Shown here: positions 48,561 through 59,054 of the stretch, piece after piece
Layout of the letters: each line of letters opens with the position of its first letter
Position numbering within the stretch: the stretch's first letter is position 1
Assembly (NCBI GenBank): GCA_014904845.1
Contig: MU119424.1
Location: forward strand, 1-64,000
Length of the DNA: 64,000 bases
Direction: 5' to 3'
Source of the DNA: Acephala macrosclerotiorum
Lineage: Eukaryota > Ascomycota > Leotiomycetes > Helotiales > Mollisiaceae
The notes under the pieces: generated by a model
Told to the model about the DNA's origin: nothing
Database searches by the model: none
The model's input: only the letters and a program-made list of their open reading frames with translations
Made by a program: the position numbers and the translations under genes

Positions 48561-49535
48561 ATGGCTTCTTCACTGACTCTTCCTTTTCTCAATATTCCCG
48601 TGGAGATCAGGTTGAAGATTTACTCTTTCTTACCGCCCAAAGGCCACTTCCTTCCCCATAGATCATGGCGCAACATCTCCTTGACCTGCCGAAAAACTCG
48701 CCAGGAATTCCTCCCTTTCATGATAGAAATCAAATATCACTTCAAGTCTCTACAACGATTTGTGAGTTGGACAGACCCTCTTACGCACGTGTCCTTTATC
48801 TCATCGATCTGGACGTCATTTTGTTCGGTCCCCGTTACCAAGCGTCTGTCAATGAGTCTTGACGGCATGCTCAACTATCCTCTTGAAGAGAAGCTACTCC
48901 TGGAGATGATCTCTTCTGTCCTTTCCAACATCACCAGCTTCGCCCTCATATCGCGAATAACCTCAGTCGATTTTCTCGAGCAATTCCAAAATCTCAGATA
49001 TCTCTACTTCAGCGGTCTGGCAACGTCAGTCCAGCCAGCAAAGACCTTGGCAATGCTTCGCTCAATGAAGTCGTTGGATACCATCGTTTTAAAGGCATAT
49101 CCATACCACGGCTTTGCGATTTCTAAACTTCGTCAAAAACACCTCTGTTTTACTCCTGAAGTCCTTTCTAAAATCAACCCCTTGACGACGTTCAAGATAT
49201 TCGACTACCATCATCTATCCCGCGATTCATCCCTCTACTTCAACATCCCAACAATCTGCGCACTCTGTGTTCATCTCCCAACACTACGAGCCCTTACAGT
49301 CTACGTCCACTACAAAATTACCGAGAGAGAAGTTCTTCAAGAACTCTTGGAATTAATCTCCGAATCTCAGATAAGGGATCTGTATCTGTATCTGGTGGTG
49401 AAGACAGAACTGGCTCCGATTGAATATCAGTGGTTGCTACCAACCGCGTCCATGGATTACAAATCGTTCTGCCGAAGGGATATGTGGGAGAGGTGTTTCT
49501 GGACCAGAAAGGTCTTGAAGGTACGAAGAATATAA
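48561..49535 (+). CDS. F-box protein, 324 aa
   Basis: Single exon from ATG at 48561. The F-box occupies about residues 7-50 (LPFLNIPVEIRLKIYSFLPP, then ISLTCRKTRQEFLPF). The rest is rich in Leu/Ile with loosely repeated strands and helices (LEQFQNLRYLYFSGLA; LSKINPLTTFKIFDYHHL), consistent with a divergent leucine-rich target-binding region, though no perfect repeat can be counted. Family role: adaptor linking a target to the Skp1-Cullin ubiquitin ligase. It is not closely related to the three-copy F-box array upstream, but a decayed relative lies at 61921-62640 in this window, so the family has duplicated locally. Target unknown. Confidence 0.75.
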   Translation: MASSLTLPFLNIPVEIRLKIYSFLPPKGHFLPHRSWRNISLTCRKTRQEFLPFMIEIKYHFKSLQRFVSWTDPLTHVSFISSIWTSFCSVPVTKRLSMSLDGMLNYPLEEKLLLEMISSVLSNITSFALISRITSVDFLEQFQNLRYLYFSGLATSVQPAKTLAMLRSMKSLDTIVLKAYPYHGFAISKLRQKHLCFTPEVLSKINPLTTFKIFDYHHLSRDSSLYFNIPTICALCVHLPTLRALTVYVHYKITEREVLQELLELISESQIRDLYLYLVVKTELAPIEYQWLLPTASMDYKSFCRRDMWERCFWTRKVLKVRRI

Positions 49536-49678
49536 GGGTGACGATGGCAATAGGCGAGGGCCTCTGCAAGTATGCCAGCCAGGCATTACATCAATGAGAG
49601 CGAAGAGTTGTCATTTCAAGAACTTTCTCAATCGAACGATCACTCCTGGAGCGTCATCCATCGTTCGCTACTTCGAGA

Positions 49679-49861
49679 TCAGACCTTTACCAAATTATCA
49701 TGCCCGTTCCCTTCCTCGTTAATGATGGTCGTTTTCGCAACAATCACCTTTCTTGTACTAACTTTCCTCAATTTCTTCACCTCGAATACAGCATTCATCT
49801 CCTCCAATGCCCAACCTTTCGTCTCAGCTAAGAAGAAGTAGACGAAGAATACATAATCCAA
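49679..49861 (-). pseudogene. C-terminal remnant of an MFS sugar transporter
   Basis: The minus strand reads DYVFFVYFFLAETKGWALEE followed by MNAVFEV. The last membrane helix followed by the (P/A)ETKG-x-(S/T/A)LEEM motif is a hallmark of the sugar-porter family of the major facilitator superfamily. Only the last ~60 residues remain; upstream sequence shows a shifted fragment (ILYMPIAIG) and then stops. It overlaps nothing else and sits beside three broken glycoside-hydrolase genes, suggesting it once imported their products. Confidence 0.7.
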
Positions 49862-49884
49862 TAGCTATCGGCATGTAGAGAATA

Positions 49885-50410
49885 TATCATGATTGGAGCA
49901 TTTCTCATGTGCGGCCTGCTAAGCACTTGCCTTTCTGCGTCTGTATCGTGAGGAACAAGACCCAGAAGTGTTTTGCTGATGTGGAATTTCGATTTATCTC
50001 GAGCAAGACAGAGAAGGAGGTCAAGGAAACGATCACTAGGAAGGGAATCGTAGTCAACGAGAATGGGATGACTGGTATCCTTTCAAGTACCATGGACACT
50101 ACATGTGGAGAGCCATACGTCCTCACTGCTCGACTCTTCATCGATGATGTCTGCGTCTCACGAGGCACCGACTGGCCACAACCATTCCAGTATCTCTCCT
50201 TCAAGGATTGCGGTGTAACAGTAGAAACCATTAGCGAACAGATACGAGTAACAGCAAAGAGACCCACCAAAAGATTTGCGTTCGAGGAACGAGACGGTGT
50301 GTCGCTGAGCGGCAATGCGGTTGATATTGTTCCGGGTGACAAGCACATTATAAATGCAAAAGGTCTTCACTCTACATCAAAACCACTTTCATTCCGATAT
50401 CTAGGGCAGG
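49885..50410 (+). pseudogene. C-terminal remnant of a GH2 beta-mannosidase
   Basis: An open frame without an ATG at its beginning encodes a beta-sandwich-like sequence: CRPAKHLPF-type start, NGMTGILSSTMD, LTARLFIDD, then DWPQPFQYLSFKD, ISEQIRVTAKRPTKRFAFEE, VDIVPGDKHIINAKG and RYLGQDE. I recognise this as the last domain of fungal GH2 beta-mannosidases (family B), where DWPQPF(K/R/Q)YL and the closing PGD...V/I.KGL..L..RYLGQ are conserved. The catalytic barrel and N-terminal domains are missing. After 50410 the frame continues to 50706 without resemblance and runs into the 3' end of the GH130 pseudogene. A related GH2 subfamily is possible. Confidence 0.65.
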
Positions 50411-50672
50411 ATGAGTGGAGAGTTTGCAGGAAAGTGTGTGTGTCTGGCGCATGTGCGATGGATAAAGAGCGTTATGGTTTCCGTATCATTCTGTGTTTTA
50501 TGTTCATCCTTCTACCGGCAGTCACGAGTGGGCTTTTTTTGCTGCCTTCATCTCGAAATCCACTCTCTTTAAAAGGTTACGGGATTACTAACATTCAGAT
50601 CTATCTGCGTCTCGAACATATCGTCCACGTTTTTAACTCATCGACTTCCACGCCACTTTTCCACCTCGTCCC

Positions 50673-51811
50673 TTACGACTGCACGGGTGCCGTCGCTACT
50701 CCGTAAAAAGCGTCCCCTTGTCCGAAATACAAAAACCACCGCCCCCGAAACTGCACCAACCCCTCACTAAACACGACATTGTCCACCTGCCCTTCAACCT
50801 CATTCACGCTCGTCGGCTGTAAAATCGGACTTTCCAATCTCGCAATCGGCGGTCCATATGGTTGGTTCACAGGATCAATCAACATCTGTCTCGTACTATA
50901 CTGCGTTGGCACAAATCCACCCAGACCAGTCGCTACCCCATTGTAGAATTTCAACCACATCCCACCCCTTGTTTTCACGGGAGGAGCGGCGGATTCCATC
51001 AATGCTTATTCCCAGACATTCAACTTTGGGGCGAAGACGAGAGAGCCATAAGTGGAGTTCCAGTGTATCAAATCCGTCGAGTTCGCGAAATAGAGGAATG
51101 AGTCCCCGAAATGCATATGGTACGTCCCGTCGGGCTGTCTCGTATTCAAAATCGCTCCCGATTTTGACCAGCCTTGCCTCGGAACCCATGAGCTTAGGGG
51201 ATCTTGCCAGTTACAAACTACATCTGTGACATTTGGTAACATTGGGCCGTATTTCGTCCAACTTACGAGATCGGTGGAGGTAGCGAGGTAGAGACGGGCC
51301 GTGTGCAGGTCATAGCCGGTATAGGTAAGGTAAAAGGTGCCGTTCACGCGGATGACTCGCGGTCTTCGCAACCTCCAACATGTTCGTATGGCTCTGTGGC
51401 TTTGATAACGGCATTGTTGTATCGAGTGAAGTTATACCCGTCCTTTGACCATCCGAGACCAATCGAGGATGTGCGACTGGAGTTCTGCGCTCGGTTCAAT
51501 ATCCAGATGGTGTCGTCAACTACGATAGCGGAGGGGTTGTAGAGGTAGGCTGATTCCCAGTCGTTTGCTGGGTTCAGGGCCATGATTGGATTCCCTTCGT
51601 ACTCCTGGAACCCTAACAGTGGGAAATATGGTGCTGTGTAGTTGGGCTCATTATCGGTTGAATTCTCTGTGATAAGGGGTACGGTATCGGAGCTGTAGAC
51701 TGGGAAGGTGCCGTTCGCTGTGGTGTTGAAAGTGTTGAATTGAGCTTTGATGATGCTGCTACTGCTCAAGAGTAATAAGAAAATTCCCTTGAAACTTTTA
51801 ATCGATGCCAT
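50673..51811 (-). pseudogene. GH130 family mannoside-active enzyme, inactivated by one frameshift and one nonsense codon
   Basis: From ATG at 51811 to TAA at 50673 this would have been about 379 residues. A signal peptide is present (MASIKSFKGIFLLLLSSSSI, then cleavage near AQ). Family motifs: EGNPIMALNPANDWES, LYNPSAIVVDDTIWILNRAQ, IGLGWSKDGYNFTR, the GG-CED motif, FYLTYTGYD, ATSTDLVSWTKYGP. Damage: a one-base loss directly after CED (about 51360) puts the rest in another frame, and a TAA at 51006-51008 interrupts an otherwise continuous frame where CAA would fit, a C-to-T change of the RIP kind. The C-terminus (DNVVFSEGLVQFRGRWFLYF) is complete. Family chemistry: phosphorolysis or hydrolysis of beta-mannosides; secretion favours the hydrolytic beta-1,2-mannosidase type, which is inference. 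Confidence 0.85.
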
Positions 51812-52190
51812 TGTAGCGGACAACAATGCCTGTATGAATTGTTGCTGACCGAAGCCTGAGACTTGATGGTTGATTTCTTGCAGCGATGTTGCAAGACAAG
51901 TACCATCGATTTTAAGGCTCATTATTCTTCACGACGACAAGACCGATATAACGAACAAGGCTCGGATTCTCAGCCTGTGCCTGAACAGCTTTGACACGGC
52001 TGGACAGAAACGACTGATGTCATTGTCGTCCGTTCCCGCCCCGAAGCTTCAAGCAGACGTTAAAACTTTGACCTTTCGCCGAATCTTGAAGCTTGGTATG
52101 CACGCGCTTGGTATGCATGCGGCATGGAAGCTCAGCGTTTCCGACCCTCAAAGATTTGTCTGATTGGCGCCCGCGTCTAGTCTCTCTTAG

Positions 52191-52221
52191 CCCCGCACTG
52201 AAAAGGGGGAAAGAAGCGGGG
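52191..52221. promoter_or_regulatory. Paired CreA/Mig1-like sites between GH130 and GH92 remnants
   Basis: CCCCGC at 52191-52196 and GCGGGG at 52216-52221 form an inverted pair with GGGGG between them; both match the SYGGRG consensus bound by the carbon-catabolite repressor CreA. They lie in the region from which the GH130 (minus) and GH92 (plus) genes were transcribed apart. Such short motifs occur by chance, so support is contextual. Confidence 0.4.
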
Positions 52222-52524
52222 TTTATGCTGACAGTGTCAGACACTGCTGCAAGGCTGTCTCGATCTTCTTAAGCCACATTTGGTCTTCGGAACTCGGAAT
52301 GGAGAGTTTCGAGCTTCTCACTAAGAAAGAAATGCGAGGCTGGGAAAGTAAATAATCGATGCGTTGCGAATGGGACGTTGTACAACAGAGCCTAAGGTGT
52401 GTAGCGTCAAAGCTGCAGATTCGAACTTCGAAGGTAGGTGAGCATCCCGTCAAATACAACCTCGAGATTACTGTATGGAGGCCACAACTCCACTCCCGTC
52501 TCGAGACTATATGCCAATTCCTTC

Positions 52525-52990
52525 ATGGCGCTTCTTTCGTTGATTTTTTTATAGCAGTCAGTCTTGCCAATTCTGCTGCCGCACAGAATAGCGCTTCCAC
52601 TGACTGGTCTCAATATGTGCGGCCATTCTTAGGTACTCAGGGGACTGTTCTAAGAACTTTATTCAATAGCAAAAACTGCTTTCCAGGAGCTGTCCTCCCC
52701 TTTGGTGCTGTGAAGTCCGGCAGCGCAGTCGGTATCAATGGAGGCAACGGCATTGGTACCACGCTCTACAATCCTGGGAACGAACGGAACAGTCCTAAGA
52801 ACAAGCCAAATTGTGAATCAGTACTACAACAACAGTCTCTCCGGGCTCCCAGGAAACTCAGTCTCAGGAGCGATCGACCCTTGGATGATGTAGCAAATGC
52901 TCGGTCTCTATCTCATTGTTACTCAACCTGTTTACTTGATCGGGTCTCCCTGGTTCCCCAATATGAGCATGTACAGTACATCAGCAATGA
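52525..52990 (+). pseudogene. GH92 alpha-mannosidase, reduced to N- and C-terminal fragments
   Basis: The start (ATG 52525) gives MALLSLIF, then the frame shifts in a T-run inside the signal peptide and continues SLANSAAAQ. The N-terminal GH92 signature follows: YVRPFLGTQGTV, then FNSKNCFPGAVLPFGAVKSG. About 30 residues later the sequence jumps, in another frame, to the family's C-terminal part: QYYNNSLSGLPGNSVSGAID, then a TAG, QMLGLYLIVTQPVYLIGSPW and FPNMSM. GLPGN is a GH92 hallmark. Most of the ~750-residue enzyme is therefore deleted. Family role: calcium-dependent exo-alpha-mannosidase acting on N-glycans and mannan. The surviving signal peptide suggests it was secreted. Confidence 0.8.
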
Positions 52991-53605
52991 AACCAAGATG
53001 AGGAGGATATCAGGGCAGAGAAAGGTGATCTCTCCATATGCCTTTTCCGCTGATGGAAAGTAGCCGGACATCTCCCACGACGCCAGAAAATCCAAGGTCA
53101 CGGATGTCTTCCGTGGTGCTGCTCGTGACATTTCCAAGGGGTACAGCAGATTGAATTGTCACGGCAAATGCATCGATAGGTAAGCGTGCTGTAGCGAAAA
53201 CTTTGAGTAGGTTTTGAGTTGACATCTTATGAGTCGCGTTGAAATTTGACCGAGTAAAAAGAGGGACACAATAAAAACAAGCTAACTTGCGAGGAGATAT
53301 CAATGATTTATGCGAGGCTCCTTCTTACTCGCGTATCTCTTTTCTCTTTCTCTTAAGTTTTAGTCTGTTTATATAAAGGGTAAGGTGCTAAGGTGTATTA
53401 ATGGCAGGCTTAGTTTCTAGGAAAGGGGCATTTACCAGTTCCATCTCAATGAATAGTGAAGATAACTGCAGCTCATACATATAACCACTTCATGAACAGT
53501 CAACAAGGAGCCGTGCCGTGAGTGTAACCGAATACGTCTAAGTTTGCAAATTCCATTTCTCATCCAGACAAATACATTTGATCCTTCAACTCATGTGATT
53601 CGCTC
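52991..53605. other. Unassigned stretch, possible further remnant on the minus strand
   Basis: On the minus strand 53010-53222 reads openly (VFATARLPIDAFAVTIQSAV, then PLGN) with the feel of a real protein fragment, but I cannot name the family. The remaining bases to 53605 hold nothing recognisable and are the 3' flank of the dynamin-like gene. Confidence 0.35.
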
Positions 53606-56444
53606 TTACATCATCCTTCGCGCGCCTTTGTCCGCAATCCTCATCGCATCCTCCAGCCTCTTGATCTTATCAATAGTGTCCTTCCGAAGATCAATCACAG
53701 TTTTCTCTTCACCTCCTAGCATCTCAATTCTTTCCTCTGATAGGCTGAGGATATAATCAGTAGAGAGACCCAGAACAGGTCCATGCTTATCTTGGAAAAA
53801 AGGCTCGACTATGCGATGTTGGATGTGAGATATGAAATCCTCGAGTGCTATCTGGTGGATTGTTAGACTCTATTCGTGTGATGGATACAATATGGCGTTA
53901 GGGCGCCGAATGTAATTCGGAATCCGGGGGAAAACTCACTTCGTAGTATGCTTTCAGCAAGTCATGTATCTCATCTTCAGTATTCTGAACACCACGGGGG
54001 TGCATTTGGTCAAACAAGTCGTTGATGTTATTGAGATCCACAATTGTCCACGACCCAAAGACCTGCGGAATAGTCTTGAGATTACTGGGATCCGTGCTCA
54101 CCATAAGCTTCAATAAGAAATTTTCCGGCGGGTTTGTCTTTCTGTATCTTTCCAGCGCGCCCCTGAATCGGGCGTGCTGTGCTTCGGTGACCTTTTCGAG
54201 GAACAGTTTGTTGCTAGTCTGCAACGGGAAAGTGGTGATTTCGTGACAGAAGGTCCGCAGTCTCTCGGTTGCTTGTTTCTCTGCATGATCCTTGAAGCTA
54301 GAAATGACATCTTGCAGGTCGCTCTTCGTGAGGGCAGGTGCATTGAGGTGCTCGCACACTTCGGCCAGGATTTTCATGGCAACGCCCTCGCTCATCTTCA
54401 CTATCGATTTGAGATGATCTTGACCGAGCTTCTGCCATTTACTTGTCTGTTTTCGAAATAGAGGTTTCAAAACTGCTGGGTTGGACATGCCTGGCAATTC
54501 TTGTCCTCGGTTTGTACGGATCTGATTTCGGATTTCTTCATACAAGCCTTCTTTTTTGTCAGGGGCTGGCGCCACCTTAAAAATAGTTAGCAAAATGAAT
54601 TCCGAGAGCATGCTGCAGATTTCGTGAGTAGGGAGAACCTACAAGGGATATGCTTGAAGATTCTGACGTTGCATCAAAATCGTTGGTTCCATCAACAATC
54701 TCTAGAAACTCGAAGAAATTTCCATTCCGTCTCATTTCCTCTGCAAAGCTTTCTGCTGCGTGGCAGGCCATTCCCCGAAGCTTCATATCGTCAGATGCCA
54801 GCTCTTCGGGAGACTTCAATGCACAATGAGCTAAATCTTGATATCTCCCAACTAAAGATAGGAGATACTCTCGTTGTTGAGCAGGGTCCGTTCGACCATT
54901 ACCTAGTCGTGCTAGGAGGTCTTTCTCTGTAGCCAGTGACTTCGCAATAGTCTTGCGCACTTTTGGGAAAGCTTCTCGAATACGAGTACAGAGTATATTG
55001 GCCAGGAAAACTTTGAGCTTAGCTGTACCACGTTGTTGTTCTGGAATGTCCACCCAAGGCGGTTTGCTAAGGGTTGTCTTCTCCGCTTGTTCACGGTCAA
55101 GGCGAGAAGCAGGATCCGGTCCGCGATTTTGGACCACAAACCAGCCATTTTGAAGAGTAATGCCCTTGTTTTCTCTTACAGTATGGACAATCTTCAAAAC
55201 TTTTAGTATATTTCGCATATTCAAACGAGAGAACTCACCCCTCTGGCCTCGAGATGATCTATTTTGTCAATCTTGGTGAACACTCCGACCACGCGAGAAT
55301 TTTCGATGCGCTCCGATTTAATCAAGTTCAAGATTGTTTGATTTGATAAATCGCCGGTAGCAGGTGCGACGCAACTGGAACCAAGTATGATTAGCCATGA
55401 GAAGGGACAAACGTCAAAGAGAGCCTCTCACATAATGATATTATCAGATTTCTTCATGTACGACGTAACCATTTTTGTAACACCAGCCATTTCTTGTGCT
55501 GTTACCCCATCTATTGGTGCGTTGAATAAGCCAGGTACGTCGAGTATGCCAAAATGTGAACGACTTGGGCCAGACAGCTCAATCTTCAAAACGTGGCTGG
55601 AGAAATTCTTCTTGTTCGGTCCAAGCCCTTGGAGAATTCCCATATGACGGCTTGCCTATCATTAAGTCAGCGTCTGCCATTTTAGTTATTGAGAGCTTTA
55701 CGACGTACCTGCTTCACAGTTTCTTCAAAAACTTTCGAAGTCATGGATGAAAGGGCGCGGTTGAAGTTTCCAATCAGTTCTTTATTCTCCTGATAACCAA
55801 ATGGGTCGATGTCACCAGACTCAATGGAAACATGAATCATCGGAGATGTGCCAGGCTCTGTCCTCCGAGATATGATGCGTGTAGCAAATCGAGTACACAA
55901 GCCGCCGCCGACGGTGAATGGGATGTCAGTCAAGCTTTGAAGTAAGGATGACTTTCCCGCTGACTGCTGTCCTACAATTACAAGCTACGCCCTTGTCAGT
56001 TCTTTGGAGGTTAAATAGAGAACCGCAGTGGCTTACTTGAGGCAAATCAAGGTCCTGACCGGCACCGCATATTCTCAACTCGTCAATGGCGTCAAAAAGG
56101 GCCTTGCTTTGTTCGCTGCCGAACGGATCTTCACTTAATAGCTGAATATCCTCGGTTAACGAGTCTTTTGATGCGTTGCTAGATGAACTTGATGATTTTG
56201 GTTGTTGTTCCTGGTCAGTGCTCTGAGTTCGGCTTTCCGCTGAAGTAGAACCAACTTGCTTCGTGCTAATGGAATTTGCTTCTGTTGAAGGTCGTTCCAT
56301 GATTGGGACTCGGATAGAACTGCTTACTGAAGCACCTTGCTCCGTGCTCCTGTAAGTTGGTGGTCTTAAATCTTGATCGGATCGTAGTGAATGAGTTGGA
56401 CTATCCGGTGTGCTCATTGCTGGATCTTCTTTTGTGCTCTCCAT
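53606..56444 (-). CDS. Dynamin-like GTPase (fungal Mx/dynamin-related type), 824 aa
   Basis: Seven exons on the minus strand: 56444..56037, 55984..55709, 55655..55432, 55374..55239, 55191..54643, 54575..53940, 53851..53606; all introns are GT-AG, 47-88 bases, and phases agree. The first ~125 residues are a disordered Ser/Thr/Gln-rich segment. GTPase: P-loop GQQSAGKSS at 141-149, switch Thr167 in GGGLCTR, DVPG at 267-270, TKID at 336-339. Exons 5-6 are the helical stalk; exon 7 is the GTPase-effector segment (residues 744-824: IALEDFISHIQHRIVEPFF and EERIEMLGGEE). No PH or proline-rich domain, so it belongs to the short dynamin-related class resembling Vps1/Dnm1 and the Mx-like proteins expanded in filamentous fungi. 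The class remodels membranes; the particular target is unknown. It lies among cell-death type genes, but no direct link is shown. Confidence 0.9.
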
Positions 56445-57188
56445 GGCGACAAGCTGGTGCGGACGATCAAAGTCTAAGATGTTAATGAGAAGACCGGTTA
56501 TAATGCGTAGCAATAACCATAAGGTTCTATCCCGCCATTTATGATGCTCTTCTGCAATGGACTGAGGTGCTGTCAGCAAGGTGTTTCAAAGCCACGGGCG
56601 ACGACCCGGCGACCTGGAGACGAGCCACCCGTGTTGGCTCTAGGGCTGTGGATCAAATCATCATTGCAGCAGCACCTACTTCAAATTTCTGACGTGCGGA
56701 TGGTTTTCGGTACCTTGTCAATTGTGTTACAGTGCTGCACAATGCTCATCGAGAACTGTTGGGCCGAGCATCAAACATTACAAGCATGCCATGCTTATCT
56801 TTCCCCTCTTTGTATCAACTTTCAAGGATCAAAGCCCGCCCTGAATATGTTCCTTGGATGTTTCCCTGAAGCACCATGCAAGCCAACAATCTTTCTCAGT
56901 TTGCATTGGTAAACGGTAGTTTCTTCCAACATCTCGCGCTAGGTAGTCCTGCCGATTGCGAAACGTGCTTTGCCCTTAACCTGCAGATTCATCACCTACA
57001 GGCCATCGTGAAGGAAAGAAGTCCGAGGGAGCTGAGATGTTGGTGTTTGAAAATGAGTTTGGACCGGCCCTCTTCGGCGGAATGAGACCCCGCGGGTGGC
57101 TGACCGTGCTGAGTCCTTGAACTTCTCCCCATCTAGCGGTGGTTTTGTTAAATTTTAACGATGCTTTAGCGACGTGATCACCATATCT
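56445..57188. other. Intergenic, promoter side of the dynamin-like gene
   Basis: Frames at 56541-57085 on the plus strand have no family resemblance. The stretch contains no repeat. It ends at the TA duplication of the MITE. Confidence 0.5.
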
Positions 57189-57190
57189 TA

Positions 57191-57669
57191 CAGCGGTGCA
57201 ATTAATTAGTGCGAAACTCGAAAATTGGCGAGAATACTAAAAAGGTATAAGAATCGCAAAACTTAAGAATTACCGCTCTTTTTATACTATTTTAATGCAA
57301 AATAAAAATTATTAACTTTATAAAAAATATATTTTTATTTATTACATTTACTTTTTAAAAATACTAAAAATATAATTAGTAAATAAAGTGTAATATATTT
57401 ATTAAACGATTTTAAAGTTTTTTTTTATATAAAATTTTTAATAAAACTAAAAATTAAATTTCGCTATTTTTACTTTTTACAATTTCGCAATTGTAAAATA
57501 TAGTTTAAATAGAAATTTAACGATTAAATAAAGTTTTTTTTAAAGGGATAAACAATAAAAAGTATTATTAGTGATGTAGGAAGTGGGGATAATAGTACAG
57601 TTTAAGTGTTTACCTTTTTTAGTGTTCTCGCCAAATTTTCAAGTTTCGCACTAGTTAATTGCACTGCTG
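57191..57669. mobile_element. MITE, 479 bp, with ~55-bp inverted ends and TA target duplication
   Basis: The left end CAGCGGTGCAATTAATTAGT, continuing gcgaaactcgaaaatt-ggcgagaatactaaaaa, is matched in reverse complement at the right end (CAGCAGTGCAATTAACTAGT, continuing gcgaaacttgaaaatttggcgagaacactaaaaa). Differences are mainly transitions and one indel. TA flanks both ends (57189-57190 and 57670-57671), the target duplication of Tc1/mariner-pogo (Fot1-like) elements. The interior is AT-rich, non-coding and shows RIP-like decay. A non-autonomous derivative of a Tc1/mariner-type transposon is the best reading. Confidence 0.9.
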
Positions 57670-58284
57670 TAGTTGCCTAAGGCGCTTCCATTCTGCAAGC
57701 GAATCCCGAGACTCCAAGGATGATCATTTCAGTCTGGAGACACAATGTTGTGTCCCCCTGCGTTCTCCTATCCTCACACTACTCCTAATAATCGCAGATT
57801 GAAAATCTGGATGAGTCGGCTTAGGGGGATTGTGGGAGAAGATTCGGAGGAGGGGAGGGTATGTATTTAGTTATATGGTTTATAAGCCGGAGAGGGCGAT
57901 GGGGCTTGTGGGGAAGTGAGTTCTGGTGAAATTGTGCGAGAACAGTTGTAGATAGGTATGATATTATCGTTGAGAACTTAACTCGACACGAGCGCGAGGA
58001 CGCCAGATTCTGCAGACTATGGTGTTCGTATCTGGGCTTTCATTATAAGAATGGCGACTAACCATTAAAATCATTGTGCAGATGAAAAATATAATGGGAA
58101 AGTAATATAGACTATCGGTGATCTTCACCACCGAACAGGAAGACCTCCTCCTGGGATTGGCGTCCATTTCGGCTGCCGTAAAAGTGCTGCGGAAGGTTCT
58201 CCCGTCATCGGTGGTACAGGACATGAGCAGTATCGATGCCAAGAATAGAGAGCATAGATAGTTCGAGTCATCCCCCGGCAGCAA

Positions 58285-58690
58285 TCCAGATCGCGAATTT
58301 CCAAGACGTGTCGTATCGAGCTGGTCAAAGATTAATAGACGCGTACTTCACCCATATCAACCCTTTCGTCCCAATGATTTAGGAATAGTCATTTCGAACA
58401 ACTTACCTCATAAAGGAGAGGAAAGATTCGCCATTGCTAGCACTCCTTAGCATAGTCTTTGCGATAAGCAGTGTTGCCTCGTTGACCTTGGACTCAGATC
58501 AAGACATCTTCTACTATCAACAAGCCCGACAGCACCTCATATTGGAAAGCCTCGGGAGCGGTCACATGGAGACTCTGCAGGCCCTTACGATCATGGGAGG
58601 CATGTATCCCCGTTATCGCAATCGGCCAAATCTAGCTTCGGCACTGCTTGGAGCAGCAAATCCAGGCTTGGTTTTAATATCGGATCGCGT
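58285..58690 (+). pseudogene. Fungal-specific transcription factor domain remnant
   Basis: A frame reads FQDVSYRAGQRLIDAYFTHI, then NPFVPMI, then hits TAG at 58380-58382. Another frame resumes about 60 bases on with LLALLSIVFAISSVASLTLD, YYQQARQHLILESLGSGHME, TLQALTIMGGMYPRYRNRPN and LASALLGAANPG. These are the conserved pieces of the regulatory middle domain (Fungal_trans) of Zn2Cys6 regulators: entry helix with HPFxPxx, the Ala/Leu helix, and the SLQALxLLxxYxxxxNRPNxA helix. The sequence is cut at about 58690 by AT-rich DNA. The zinc cluster itself is not recognisable upstream. Confidence 0.6.
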
Positions 58691-58890
58691 CGAATCGCGA
58701 TTATTTAAAAGTTTTTTTTTTTACTTTTGCAAAAATTATAAAAAAAATATATATATAAAAATACTTAAATAATTATAATTTTATACGAATTTTATAATTG
58801 AAAATATATATAATATATAATATTAAAAATTAAAATATAATTATATGTTATATATATTTTTTATAAATAAATATTATTTTAATAAAGATT
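58691..58890. repeat. Short AT-rich, RIP-like insertion
   Basis: About 200 bases of nearly pure A/T interrupt the transcription factor remnant. No matching terminal repeats or target duplication could be identified. Downstream, 58890-59054 carries the upstream region of the second HET gene. Confidence 0.5.
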
Positions 58891-59054
58891 AAGCGTTTAC
58901 CCGGTCAAAAGAAGTAATAAGCTATTATTCTCAATCCACGTTTCAGTCAATACTAACTCCTTTGTAAACTGCAGGTCGAAGCAACGTTGCGCTTCTACAG
59001 CAGCCTTGGTTGAACAACCCAGTTTCAAAGAGGCCGTAACACAAGATTTCAACA

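Noticed and set aside
49909..50706. Intact 265-aa gene in the GH2 remnant
   Set aside because: The frame begins at GTG with no ATG, only the C-terminal domain of the family is present, and its last third has no resemblance and overlaps the GH130 3' end.
53010..53303. Further glycoside-hydrolase remnant on the minus strand
   Set aside because: It looks protein-like, but I could not name a family, so it is left unassigned.
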